Shown here: positions 22,571-33,061 of the stretch, piece after piece | How the letters are laid out: each line of letters starts with the position of its first letter | Numbering within the stretch: position 1 is the first letter of the stretch | Assembly (NCBI GenBank): GCA_015680685.1 | Contig: MNCI01020745.1 | Coordinates: 445,272 to 509,271, forward strand | DNA from: Gnetum montanum | Lineage: Eukaryota > Streptophyta > Gnetopsida > Gnetales > Gnetaceae | DNA: 64,000 nt | Reading direction: 5' to 3' | The notes under the pieces: generated by a model | The model's database searches: none | What the model was told of the DNA's origin: nothing | The model's input: only the letters and a program-made list of their open reading frames with translations | Program-made: the position numbers and the translations under genes

Positions 22571-22698
22571 GACATGATATCGCATGCACCGCAATATCAC
22601 GTACGCGATATCACAGCCATTGTGATATCACATCCCATGCGATATTGCGTACGCGATATCACGTCATCCCCTGCAATATCACGTATGCGATATCGTGG
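22571..22698. promoter_or_regulatory. GATATC palindrome array upstream of LTR TATA box
   Basis: Exact GATATC occurs at 22576, 22607, 22624, 22655 and 22689, with degenerate copies (AATATC, GATATT) between, mostly framed as GCGATATCAC and its complement. The array sits 15-140 bp upstream of the TATA box, in the usual place for LTR enhancer repeats. A role in transcription is inferred only. Confidence 0.5.
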
Positions 22699-22712
22699 TC
22701 CATCGCCAAATC

Positions 22713-22720
22713 TATAAATA
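22713..22720 (+). promoter_or_regulatory. TATA box of element 2 5' LTR
   Basis: TATAAATA within the phrase AAATCTATAAATAAGAAG, conserved in the 3' LTR at 28941-28948 and, on the minus strand, in element 4 at 60223-60230. Confidence 0.65.
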
Positions 22721-23563
22721 AGAAGTGGCACTCCCCTCATTTCCAATCCTAGGCTAGAAGTAGCAAAGCTCTAGCAGATTGATCACCCCAGAGATAGAAT
22801 ATTTTCCATGTGCCCGCAGTAGGAGTCCCCCAAGTGAACGGTTCTTTATTCGAGCAGCTTTGTACTTGAACATAAGTTGTGTACAGAAATAAAGATGAGC
22901 TTTGTGGATAAACCTTGCAGTACATGGATAGGTTTTATTTAATGTTATTTATTACCTGTTGTTAGCGTGACATGAGTATGACTTGGTTACGAGCATTGAC
23001 GAATGTGTACGGCTAACCAAGGAATCGGCTACTCATCGCGATTAGATTCTCTCACCCTTATCTCCTAGAACATGGGATGAGTACAACTTGATTACGAGCA
23101 TCTACGGATGTGTACGGCTAGTCAAGGAATTGGCTGCTTGTCACACTTAGGCTAGCTAGGTGCCTTAGTACGACCACTTCGAGCACGTGCGTTACGTGTG
23201 GTGATCCCAGTAACGATTAGCATTTGGTAGCCACAGTTGCATAGTTCAGGGTGTGTACGATAAGTGGGAACGAATGCTAACACTAGTTAACTTAGACTTA
23301 GGACACTAGTTAGAATTAATTAGTTCTCTCAACCCTTTTCTCTTAGCGTAGAAGACATAAAACCAAAAAAGACTAAAAAAATCATATACCTCGGACTTAC
23401 TTAACCATACACCATGACAACAACAAGTCTGGGAATACAAAAAATGATTCACCCCAAGTGTTCCATGGGGAATTTAGGCATTTAGTCTGTGGAGTTCGAC
23501 CAGATCGTGCATGCTACGCTCGTTTCGTATGGTTGAGTGTAGGGGTACCTCGCCACTCATCAT

Positions 23564-23581
23564 TGGTGCCGATGCCAGGGA
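23564..23581 (+). other. Primer-binding site of element 2 (Asp-tRNA type)
   Basis: TGGTGCCGATGCCAGGGA starts two bases after the LTR end CA, matching the tRNA-Asp 3' complement pattern with few differences. Confidence 0.8.
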
Positions 23582-23702
23582 CTAAGTGTTTGTGTGCTGA
23601 ATAGAACATAAGGGATATCACTCACATCGTTGTGAGCCTTAATGAACCTTTGGGTTAATTAAAAGAAAAATTTTATAATGGTGAAATAGCACACCGATAA
23701 AA

Positions 23703-25800
23703 ATGCCTTCTTCTCATAAGAGCAACTCATCACCTAAGGACCACACACGAGACAATCGGCAAGATAAAACACATAACCAAAATAAGCAAAGTCCTAAACA
23801 ATATAGGATGACATATACTCATCCTGATGAGTATATTTCTAAATTTACTTTTGTTCTCCATTAGGATGAACAACTGCAGTGGAGAGATTTGCAAGGTAAC
23901 ATTGTTTTACCCCCAGATCGATCAATCTCTTGCATGCTTTTCCGTGCCTTGGTACAGATTGGCATGCAAGAGCATTTTGCGAAATATTTTGCGGAAGATT
24001 TTGACATGAGGGATTATTATCCCACAGATGCCCAACGTATGAGAGACTTAAGGCAGGAGAGTCAACATGCTTTTTTGAAGGGCAAAGCCCCGCACGTCCT
24101 TAGCGAAATAGGAGACGAGGAACCCTTTATTACGGGTTCTTTAGCAAAGGATGTTTCTCCTCCTAACAATGGTGAGGAGGAAGGGTATCAGAACCTACAA
24201 TCAACGATACATATCCCTAGTTTTGATGCCCATGAACACTAGTTGTTCACAGAGGGAGCAACCACTCATGCTAAGGACAGGCACTTGGATCATCACCATG
24301 ATCAGGGCCGTAGCAACTGAAGAGAAGGTAAGAAACATCGTCATGGCGATGATTCCCCTTCTTCTTCCCCTTCTTCTCATCAATCACCCTCCCCTTCCAC
24401 ATCTGGGCATAGCCACCATGAACACAAAGGTGATGATAAAGTAAAAAGGATGAAAGACCTCTATATGAAAGTCAAGAGAAAGGACAAGGGCAAGGATGTA
24501 GGGAGAGTAGGGAACAATGCAGACAACACAGGCGTCATGAAAGAGACAATCATGACGAGCCCCTACTCACAACCCGAAGTATGTTTGACATAATGGAGGT
24601 AGTTAGGATTCCCACAAGGCATTTAAAGGATAGTCGGATCAAATGATTAGACATGAACAATATCCCACGAATTGAAGGGGGATACAATGCCAATCCGCAA
24701 AATCATTTACAGGCATTCCACGATGCCTATGCCTTGTAGAATATAGACAGTGAGTGGCAAAAACTTAAGTTGTTCCCAAGGACACTCACTAAGGAAGCAA
24801 AGAGCTGGTACTGGTCCTTAGATCCAGAGACCATCAGGAGGTGGAGTACAATGCTAGAACTGTTCAATGAAAAATATCAGACGTACTCCAGAGTGTCCAA
24901 TTTACATAAGCAGATCCAAGGCTGGAAGCAAGGTCATCATGAACCCTTGGATGCTACCATGGCCCGCTACTACACATTGTTACATCGTTGCCCGGGCCAT
25001 GGGTATGCTCAACGGGATTAGCTTCGCCACATCGTGGATGGGCTAAGGAATGAAACAAGGAGAACACTTAGGACTTACGCCCAAGGGAGACTCTCACAAC
25101 TTAGAGCCCATGAAGTACAAAGCTTGTTAGAGCAAGTAGCAAATGAAGAAGGTGATCTACGAAAAAGGGAAAGTGTAGAAGAGTACAACTACGATCCCTC
25201 CCTTCGAAAGAAGGGAGTGAAATTTTGTGATGAAGAGGATAAGTCACCAATCAAAGAGTTGGTGAATCGGAAAACTTTGCCAATCCAAAAATTAACAACT
25301 GAGGTATCGGCCAAAGTAGACCAAATGTGGGATTCCTTAGACTCAAGAATTGAAACAGTCTTGAAAATTGTAGAAGAGTCTAAGGTTGGACAAAGTAGTG
25401 ACAAAGGTAAGAAAAAGTGGAGAGATTTAGGCCCTGCATGTAACAAGGGTAAGGGAAATATCACTAACTCCGATGGGGCTGAGGATTCTGATTCAGATGA
25501 TGATAGTGGATGTGGGGTCTACTACTATGAACATCCTTAGGGATGTTGCCCCATTATCGCACATCTGCAGGAGTCTGGGGTGTATGTGCTAAATCCAAGA
25601 CTCAATCAACGGCAAACACCCCAGAGGTTACCTTATCCACAAGATAACACAAGGCAGTTCCACCAACCCTTAACGTATTATCCAAGTGGAACTCCACCAT
25701 AACCCATCAGACAGCATCAGCAGTGGCAATACCCACAGTCATGTGGGATGCCACCGCCAACATAACAGTACCCTTACCGGCAGCCCAATCCTTATGGTTA
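23703..25800 (+). pseudogene. Gag of element 2
   Basis: ATG at 23703 (MPSSHKSNSSPKDH). N-terminal part includes DEQLQWRDLQGNIVLPPD (23860-23920), matching element 1. The capsid core is SWYWSLDPETIRRWSTMLEL and HRCPGHGYAQ (24770-25021), then a Glu/Lys-rich region and WDSLDSRIETVLKI, a zinc-knuckle-like CGVYYYEHP...GCCP at 25512-25550 and a Pro/Gln-rich linker. The N-terminal section and the rest are in different frames. At least six in-frame stops occur, several clearly CAG to TAG by comparison with element 1 (for example HQDE versus H-stop-DE near 23862). Confidence 0.82.
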
Positions 25801-26896
25801 TTATGTGCAGCAGCCGATTTCTCCAAGTGACTCTATGGGTCACGCAACCCCCAACCGTCACTACCAAGTTTGGGAGTACTTCAAAAGGACTCCTTCTCCT
25901 CTGGGAGACATCTCATACTCGTTCCATCCTCCTAATCCATCTGCACCTCTTCCACTACAAGTAGTTCCCGTAACACCTCCTACTCCAACAATGCAAGGGA
26001 AACTTCCTCCTCAACCACAGCAACGTCACACTACGAGAGCTGTAAATATCCAACCTGCTGCTAGTTCGAACAACTGTAAAAAGAGAAGACCTTACTTTAG
26101 AACCAAAAGCCTAAACAAACTCTCACAACAACAAGCGGTTGAGGCCATGTACACTCCTCCATCACCATCTAACACTTTGGAGCACCCTTCAGTCCAACAG
26201 AGCTTAACGCATATGATTATGTTAACACATACTATAACTGACTGGATCAAGGTAGGCCACCTTCCCAGGAAATTAACTGACCCTGGGAATCCCCTAATCT
26301 ATTTACAGATCGTCGAAAATGAACCACATAGGGCTCTTCTTGACTCAGGTTTCGGAGTCAACTTAATTTCACAAGAGATGTATCATGCCTGGAACCTACC
26401 CCAACTTAAGAAGAGCAACATTCAACTAGAGCTGGTAGACCAGTCAATCACCATTCCCTTGGGCTTGGTGAAGGACATCATCACCACTGTGTGTGGTTGG
26501 TCCTACCCAGCTAATTTTTTGGTGATCAAAATTAACAACAATGAAGGGGACTTCCCAATCATAATGGGAAGGGCATGGCTTAGTACAGTAGACGCATGCC
26601 TTAGGATCTGCGATCTTTCCTTGGAAATTTCCAAGATCAACATATATGGAAATATCGAGAAGAGGAAAGTTCCATACATCACATACAATGATTCATCGGG
26701 TGATGACATGGAGGAAATATCTCCATGTAACAGGTGTGCCCAAGAAACTTTGCAACAAAGATGCCTATATGTAGCAACCACACAACCAGTAGTAGACACC
26801 CCATGGTTGACAACTCGAAGGAGCAGAAAAATGTGCATGGAACGAACTAAGGAAACCCATGCCCATAACGAAGGCATAGACACATTGAAATATGAG
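25801..26896 (+). pseudogene. Gag C-terminal linker and aspartic protease of element 2
   Basis: A long open stretch from about 25805 carries a Pro/Gln-rich linker (QVWEYFKRTPSPLG) and then the protease: LTHTITDWIKVGHLPRKLTD, HRALLDSGFGVNLIS with the catalytic DSG at about 26338-26350, DQSITIPLGLVKDIITTVCG, and IIMGRAWLSTVDA near 26560-26600. The tail continues to EGIDTLKYE, where the N gap starts. Since the frame is open for over 1 kb the protease may be the most recently constrained part of the element. Confidence 0.85.
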
Positions 26897-27522
26897 NNNN
26901 NNNNNNNNNNNNNNNNNNNNNNNNNNNNNNNNNNNNNNNNNNNNNNNNNNNNNNNNNNNNNNNNNNNNNNNNNNNNNNNNNNNNNNNNNNNNNNNNNNNN
27001 NNNNNNNNNNNNNNNNNNNNNNNNNNNNNNNNNNNNNNNNNNNNNNNNNNNNNNNNNNNNNNNNNNNNNNNNNNNNNNNNNNNNNNNNNNNNNNNNNNNN
27101 NNNNNNNNNNNNNNNNNNNNNNNNNNNNNNNNNNNNNNNNNNNNNNNNNNNNNNNNNNNNNNNNNNNNNNNNNNNNNNNNNNNNNNNNNNNNNNNNNNNN
27201 NNNNNNNNNNNNNNNNNNNNNNNNNNNNNNNNNNNNNNNNNNNNNNNNNNNNNNNNNNNNNNNNNNNNNNNNNNNNNNNNNNNNNNNNNNNNNNNNNNNN
27301 NNNNNNNNNNNNNNNNNNNNNNNNNNNNNNNNNNNNNNNNNNNNNNNNNNNNNNNNNNNNNNNNNNNNNNNNNNNNNNNNNNNNNNNNNNNNNNNNNNNN
27401 NNNNNNNNNNNNNNNNNNNNNNNNNNNNNNNNNNNNNNNNNNNNNNNNNNNNNNNNNNNNNNNNNNNNNNNNNNNNNNNNNNNNNNNNNNNNNNNNNNNN
27501 NNNNNNNNNNNNNNNNNNNNNN
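26897..27522. other. Assembly gap (626 N)
   Basis: Run of N between protease tail and the 3' region of element 2. The matching interval in element 4 (about 61590-62380) is present and contains no pol genes. Confidence 0.99.
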
Positions 27523-28804
27523 GAGAATTCAAAGCACACCCCTTAGATGAATAAACGTGGGCTACAAGCACTGGTTATGGAACCAAAAGTGTTCCCTCTA
27601 ACTAAGGCCCTTCTCTCTTTCCATTCTCTTCTTTGTTTTGTCGAACTAGTGGTGGCTCTTGGAGCATGCATTCTTGTTGCCCAAGTGGATGGTTTAACCA
27701 AATGCGTTGATGCGAAGTCACTGGATGTGGTTGGTTTGAGGCCGGAGTTGGAATGAGATTTACCAAGTCACATTAATCATCCAACACACAAGGGGCTGTA
27801 CACCACCTTGTTCTTGGGATTCCATTCCATTGCTCTTCTCTCCATCCTTCTCTTCATTACTCACCTCATTGCCGGTTGTATCATTAGTGTATATATTTTG
27901 GTTGATGCATTGTTTTCTTTTTGGTAAATGCTTATGGTAAAGACTTTAACTCTTCTTCCAGATGACATTCCATAGGCCTCCGAACTCTTTGAATGTGGGT
28001 TTGTCAGGGCATTAAGGGCATGAGCCTACTTTGGGGAGGACCCACTGACATTCCTATTTGAAGCCTTAGTTAAGTTCTTTCCCTTAACATTTTGCAATTA
28101 ATTTTTATTTTTTTCATTACCATCTTGACATCCATTTCATTGATGCAATAGTTGTCCCTTTTTATCTATCTTTCTTACTCCTTTTCTTTCTTCATTCTAA
28201 CGCTACCGGAGGTTTGCAATTAGTCATGGGGGTACGGGGCCTGATTTTTTCAATTTTCTCCCTGCCCCAAAATTTTTTGATTTTCTTCCTTAACCCCTAC
28301 ACCTTCGGTAGTCATCAGTCACATATTCCTAGATCCATACCAGTCATACCACAACCTAGCCAATGGACTTACACCAAAGTAAGGTATCAATTACATGATG
28401 ATTCAATTACCCTTGCTAATATATGATTGTGTTGTGTGTGCAGATGGCAGACATTCAAACAACGGATTGGATCTAGAGCAAACATTTGGAATGGAGCAAT
28501 GCTGAAGTAGCTATGCAAGGAGCAAGATCGATGGTGCACTTACGGATGGACAACGAAGGTGCAATTTTGGTGTTGGCAGCAGCAACACTTCTTTCTCTCT
28601 CTCTTTCTCAGCCACCAACAAAGGCTTGATGTCATTGTAATAAGGTGTTCATCCCTGCTGTCATGAACACCAGTTTTATCAAGTCTTGTAATAATGATCC
28701 GTTCACATGTCATCCCATTAGTTTCATTTCCCTCAATAATTCCATACCTACCTGATATTATTGTAAGAAACCCAAGGATGAGTTTTCATTCAGTCATGGC
28801 GGTA
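27523..28804 (+). other. 3' region of element 2, with intron-like segment and polypurine tract
   Basis: Matches the reverse complement of 60286-61590 in element 4. No long gene. 28384-28443 looks like a 60-nt intron (AAG|GTATCA, TTGCTAAT, TGTGTGTGCAG) followed by ATGGCAGACATT and a frame containing HLEWSNAEVAMQGAR. The tract CAGTCATGGCGGTA (28791-28804) precedes the 3' LTR. Confidence 0.6.
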
Positions 28805-29790
28805 TGATGAGACGCGATATTGCATGCACCGTGATATCCCATACACAATATCACGACCGTCACGATATCGCATCGCATACGTGATATCGCATCGTCCCTT
28901 GCGATATCACGTACGTGATATCATGGTCCACCGCCAAATCTATAAATAAGAAGTAGCACTCTCCTCATTTCCAATCCTAGGCTAGAAGTAGTGAAGCTCT
29001 GGCGAATTGATCACCCCAGAGATAGAATATTTTCCATGTGCCCGCAGTAGGAGGCCCCCAAGTAAACGGTTCTTTATTCAAGTAGCTTTATACCTAAACG
29101 CAAGTTGTGTACAGTAATAAAGACAAGCTTTGTGGATAAACCTTGCAGTACATGGATAGGTTTTATTTAATGTTATTTATTACCTATTGTTAGCATGGCA
29201 TGAGTACGACTTGGTTACGAGCATTGAAAAATGTGTACGGCTAACCAAGGAATCGGCTACTCATCGCAATTAGATTTTCTCACCCTTATCTCCTAGAACG
29301 TGGGACGAGTAAGACTTGATTACGAGCATCTAAGGATGTGTGCAGCTAGTCAAGGAATCGGCTTCTCATCACACTTAGGCTAGCTAGGTGCCTTAGTATG
29401 ACCACTTTGAGCATGTGCATTACATGTGGTGATCCCAGTAACGATTAGCGTTTGGTAGCCACAGTTGCATAGTTCAGGGTGTGTACGGTAAGTGGGAACG
29501 AATGCTAACACTAGTTAACTTAGACTTAGGACACTAGTTAGAATTAATTAGTTCTCTCAACCCTTTTCTCTTAGTGTAGAACACATAAAACCAGAAAAGA
29601 CCAAAAAAATCATATACCTCGGACTTACTTAACCATACATCATGACAACAATAAGTCTAGAAAAATAATGAATGATTAACCCCAAGTGTTCCATGGGGCA
29701 TTTAGGCATTTAGTCTATAGAGTTCGACCAAATAGCGCGTGCTATGCTCATTTCGTATGGTTGAGTGTAGGGGTACCTCGCCACTCATCA
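28805..29790 (+). repeat. 3' LTR of element 2
   Basis: 986 bp, partner of 22565-23562. Differences concentrate in the palindrome array and are largely C/T and G/A, while the rest is nearly identical. TATA box at 28941-28948. Followed by the GCATC duplication. Confidence 0.9.
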
Positions 29791-30728
29791 GCATCCCTAA
29801 ATATTGTAGGCTAATAATACCCCACCATGAGGATATTAATGGTCATTTGCCTTCCAACATAGTGGCCCCCACAAGGGCCTTCATGTACATCCTAAAGGAT
29901 TCCAAATTAGTCTTCATTAGGGACACACCATTATACTAGACCATCTATGCAAATCTTATAAAGGTTACCTTTGATCTTCATAAAGTATTTGGCCTAATGA
30001 AGAAACTATTGTTTCTTCTTGTGATCCCACTCCTGTGGAATCTCCTATGTGAGTAGATAGAAGAGGATGTTATTGTACCAGTTTGTTTCCTTGGGATCTT
30101 ACTCATTAACATTACCAATAAAGAGGAATTCATTAGAAAATTGATTAAACATTGGGCTTTCATCCTCTTTGATATTCCATGTTAATCAAAATAAGTGATC
30201 ATATTCTTAGTCTTTCAATCAACCATTGTTAAATCAATCTCTTGGAGGATCACCAACCACCATATGACATGGGGGCTCACTGTTGGCTTGTTCATTAAGA
30301 ACTAGATGGCACTATGTTTGATGTGCACAAACATTTTATATCCAAGCACATCGTGCCTAAATTTCTCTAATGCATACATCACTTCCATCAATTCCTTTTC
30401 AGTGGTGGTGTAGTTGAGTTATGCACACAAAATGCTCCTTCTTGCACAGTGCATGTAGTATGGACGTTTTTGATCATCCACCTATGTAAGCATGACTCCC
30501 AAAGCATAGGTTGATGCATCCATCATCATGTGAAATGTTTTGGACCAGTCTAGTGTTCGTAGAATTAGAGTCTCTATGAGTTTCTACTTTAACTATTGAA
30601 ATGCATTCTCACATTCCTTGGTCCAAACAAATGGTGCATTTTTCTTCGTAAGCTCCACTAACAACTTGATGATCTTTGAAATGTTTTCAATGAAGAACTG
30701 ATAGAAACCAATGTGGCTAAGGAATGGC
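29791..30728 (-). pseudogene. Integrase zinc region and RNase H of element 0 (piece 1 of integrase)
   Basis: Minus strand carries the start of integrase next to element 2 and then the RNase H block: LNYTTTEKELMEVMYALEKF-like sequence at about 30350-30420 and a degraded VFVHI-HSAI motif near 30320, closely parallel to 16180-16930 of element 1. Frames are broken repeatedly. Element 3 interrupts it at 30728, in the RT thumb, leaving the ATGGC duplication. Confidence 0.75.
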
Positions 30729-33048
30729 TGTAGTAACCTAAATCATCAGTGTAAGGCTGGAAGGAAAAAAAACACTGAAATATGGTTGGGCAGGCACAGC
30801 TGACCCTGCCTTCGCCTAAGGGCAAGCTGGAAAAGGGAACGAAGGCAGAGTGCCTTGGATGGTTTGCACGCAAATAAACTAAGGACTTCCCTGAGTGTAA
30901 GCTATGGCTAGTGCTGGGGTTATCCTAAATGATGTAAACGAAATGTAAATGGAATGCAAATAGCGACACGAAATGTAAATAGAGCGTAGAGCGTAAACAG
31001 AGACTGAATTGTAAACGAAGCATAAATAGAGCTATATTGTAAACAAAGCATAAATAGAGTAAACAATGTAAATGGCAAGAAATAATGAACTGTATCGTAT
31101 TGTTTAAACAAGAATGTGCACCAATCAAAGCATATCTACGCGTATGGATGGCAGGTTAAGCACTAAGCCCTAGGATGATGTCTTAAGTATTTGGATGCTA
31201 GGAGTCAAGTGTGTCTGAGCATCCTAGGCTGCTAGTTGATACTTCCCAAGCTGCCAACCTTCAAAATTATCCCTCCCCCCATTTATGTGAATTGACAGGG
31301 TATTATAGGATCGGGCCAAGCTTAGGCATGAAATTCATGAATGGAATCAATGGTTGGGGGATGAGAGAAAAATGAATCAAGTGACACATGTTCGGTGGAC
31401 AGTTGTGCATGAGTTGGATGTGTGTCGGCAAACTACATTCTTGACTAGGTACATTGCATTTTACAACTCATGGGTTACTCAAGCCCATGGGAGTACATAC
31501 AATTTAAATTGTGAGGGCTTGACATGCCCACAAATGAAGAAAATTTACAAAGAAAATCAAAGGGATTGACTCTGGCTCGCTTGAAACTTCTTGGTCTCTA
31601 AATTGACTGCTATAGGATGTTAATTTGAGGGGTTCTATGGTTATTTGAGGTGTTTCTATTTTGCTAGAGCCTCCAGCGTGAGTGTATGTGCCTCTAGTGT
31701 GAGCTGAGTTGAGCTTCAGTGTGAGTTCATTTGTGTTGACACTGCGCTCACGCCCAGCGTAACCTCCAGCGTGAATCCCAATGTCCCAGTGTGCTAGCGT
31801 GTGTACACTGTAGCATGTGCATGCTGCACTCACACCTAGCATGACCTTCAGCATGCATTTGGAGTGCCTTTGTTTGAGCATGACTAATAGTCACGCTGCA
31901 CTCACGCTGGGCAGTCACGCTAGGCGTGTCCTCATCGTGACCTCAACGTGAGTGAGGTGAAATGCAATTTTTGAGACCAAATTTTGAATTTTTTAAAGCC
32001 TATTTCTGGGTACAAAAATTTTCTACCTGTGTTTGACCCTACAAGTTGAAATTTGAGCCTGAACGTGCCCTGTTCGAAGCCACTTTTGGTAGGTCACACT
32101 GGACTCATGCAGCAACGTGACATGCAGTGTGACCTCAAAAACTTGTAATTTTGAGCTGAAATATGGAATTTTTGAAGGTTGAAACCTATAGCTGTCAATA
32201 TTTGACCTTGAGGATGATTTTCACCTTTGAAATCAAGTCATTTTGACTCATTTTTTAGGCCCTAAAAGTTGGTCACCTTGGACTCATGCGGCAGCATGAC
32301 CTGCAATGTGACCTCAAAAACTTGTAATTTTGAGCTGAAATCTGGAATTTCTGAAGGTTGGGACCCATAGTTATCAATAGTGGACCCTAAGAATGATTTG
32401 CACCTTTGAAATCAAGTCATTTTGACTCAGTTCTGAGGCCCTAAAAGTTGGTCACGCTGGACTCATGTGGCAGCATGACCTGCAATGTGACCTCAAAAAC
32501 TTGCAATTTTGAGCTGAAATCTGGAATATCTAAAGGTTGGGACCCATAGTTATCAATAGTGGACCCTAAGAATGATTTTCACCTTTGAAATCAAGTCATT
32601 TTGACTCAGTTTTGAGGCCCTAAAAGTTGGTCACGCTGGACTCATGCGGCAGCATGACCTACAGTGTGACCTCAAAAACTTGCAATTTTGAGCTGAAATC
32701 TAGAATTTCTAAAGGTTGGGATCCATAGTTATCAATATTGGAACCTAAGAATGACTTGTACCCTTGAAATTAAGTCATTTTGACTCAGTTTTGAGGCCCT
32801 AAAAGTTGGTCATGCTGGACTCACGTGCCAGCGTGACCTACAGCGTGAATCTCGAAAACCACTTGGAAATGATCATTTTTAAACTAGTTTTGATGATGTC
32901 TGAAGTTGCTCACACTAAGGGTGAGTAAGCTGCCTTGGGAAAGCTGGGTGTGAACTCCATGCCTTAGCCAAATTTTGCCTCATGAAACTTTGAAAGGGCT
33001 TGAGTCATTCTCATTTTAAAGTGCTAGGCCGAAATTAATGGTGTTTCA
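30729..33048 (-). repeat. 3' LTR of element 3
   Basis: 2320 bp. Contains four full and one partial copy of a 179-bp tandem unit (32086-32860). The minus-strand TATA box has lost a base compared with the 5' LTR (GGGTATTATAGG at about 31297 versus GGGTATTTATAGG). Confidence 0.88.
32086..32860. repeat. 179-bp tandem repeat in element 3 3' LTR
   Basis: Units begin TTGGTCAC at 32086 (as TTGGTAGGTCAC), 32269, 32448, 32627 and 32806; the three central steps are exactly 179 bp. Each contains GGACTCATG, the block GTGACCTCAAAAACTTG and CAAGTCATTTTGACTCA. The 5' LTR has only two full units and a partial (about 40206, 40392, 40583). Confidence 0.9.
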
Positions 33049-33061
33049 TTGGCTCCTCTTT
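33049..33061 (-). other. Polypurine tract of element 3
   Basis: Minus strand AAAGAGGAGCCAA lies directly before the 3' LTR start TGAAACACC. Confidence 0.6.

Larger units (their letters stand above)
22565..23562 (+). repeat. 5' LTR of element 2
   Basis: U3 begins with an array of GATATC palindromes (22571-22698) and is followed by a TATA box at 22713-22720. A candidate polyadenylation signal AATAAA lies at 22888-22893. U5 ends in GGGGTACCTCGCCACTCATCA-type sequence at 23562, directly before the primer site. Confidence 0.9.
22565..29790 (+). mobile_element. Element 2: Athila-like gag-protease element lacking visible RT/integrase
   Basis: LTRs 22565-23562 (998 bp) and 28805-29790 (986 bp), both TGATGAGAC...CACTCATCA, flanked by GCATC at 22560-22564 and 29791-29795. 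Plus-strand order: 5' LTR, Asp-tRNA-type primer site, gag, protease, a 626-N gap, a 3' region of about 1.3 kb and a polypurine tract. No RT, RNase H or integrase similarity is seen. If the gap size is true there is no room for them, and the equivalent distance in element 4 is only about 0.8 kb of non-pol sequence. It inserted into the integrase gene of element 0 and is probably non-autonomous. Confidence 0.88.

Noticed and set aside
26765-27571. Long open frames on both strands through 26897-27522
   Set aside because: They are translations of N and carry no information.
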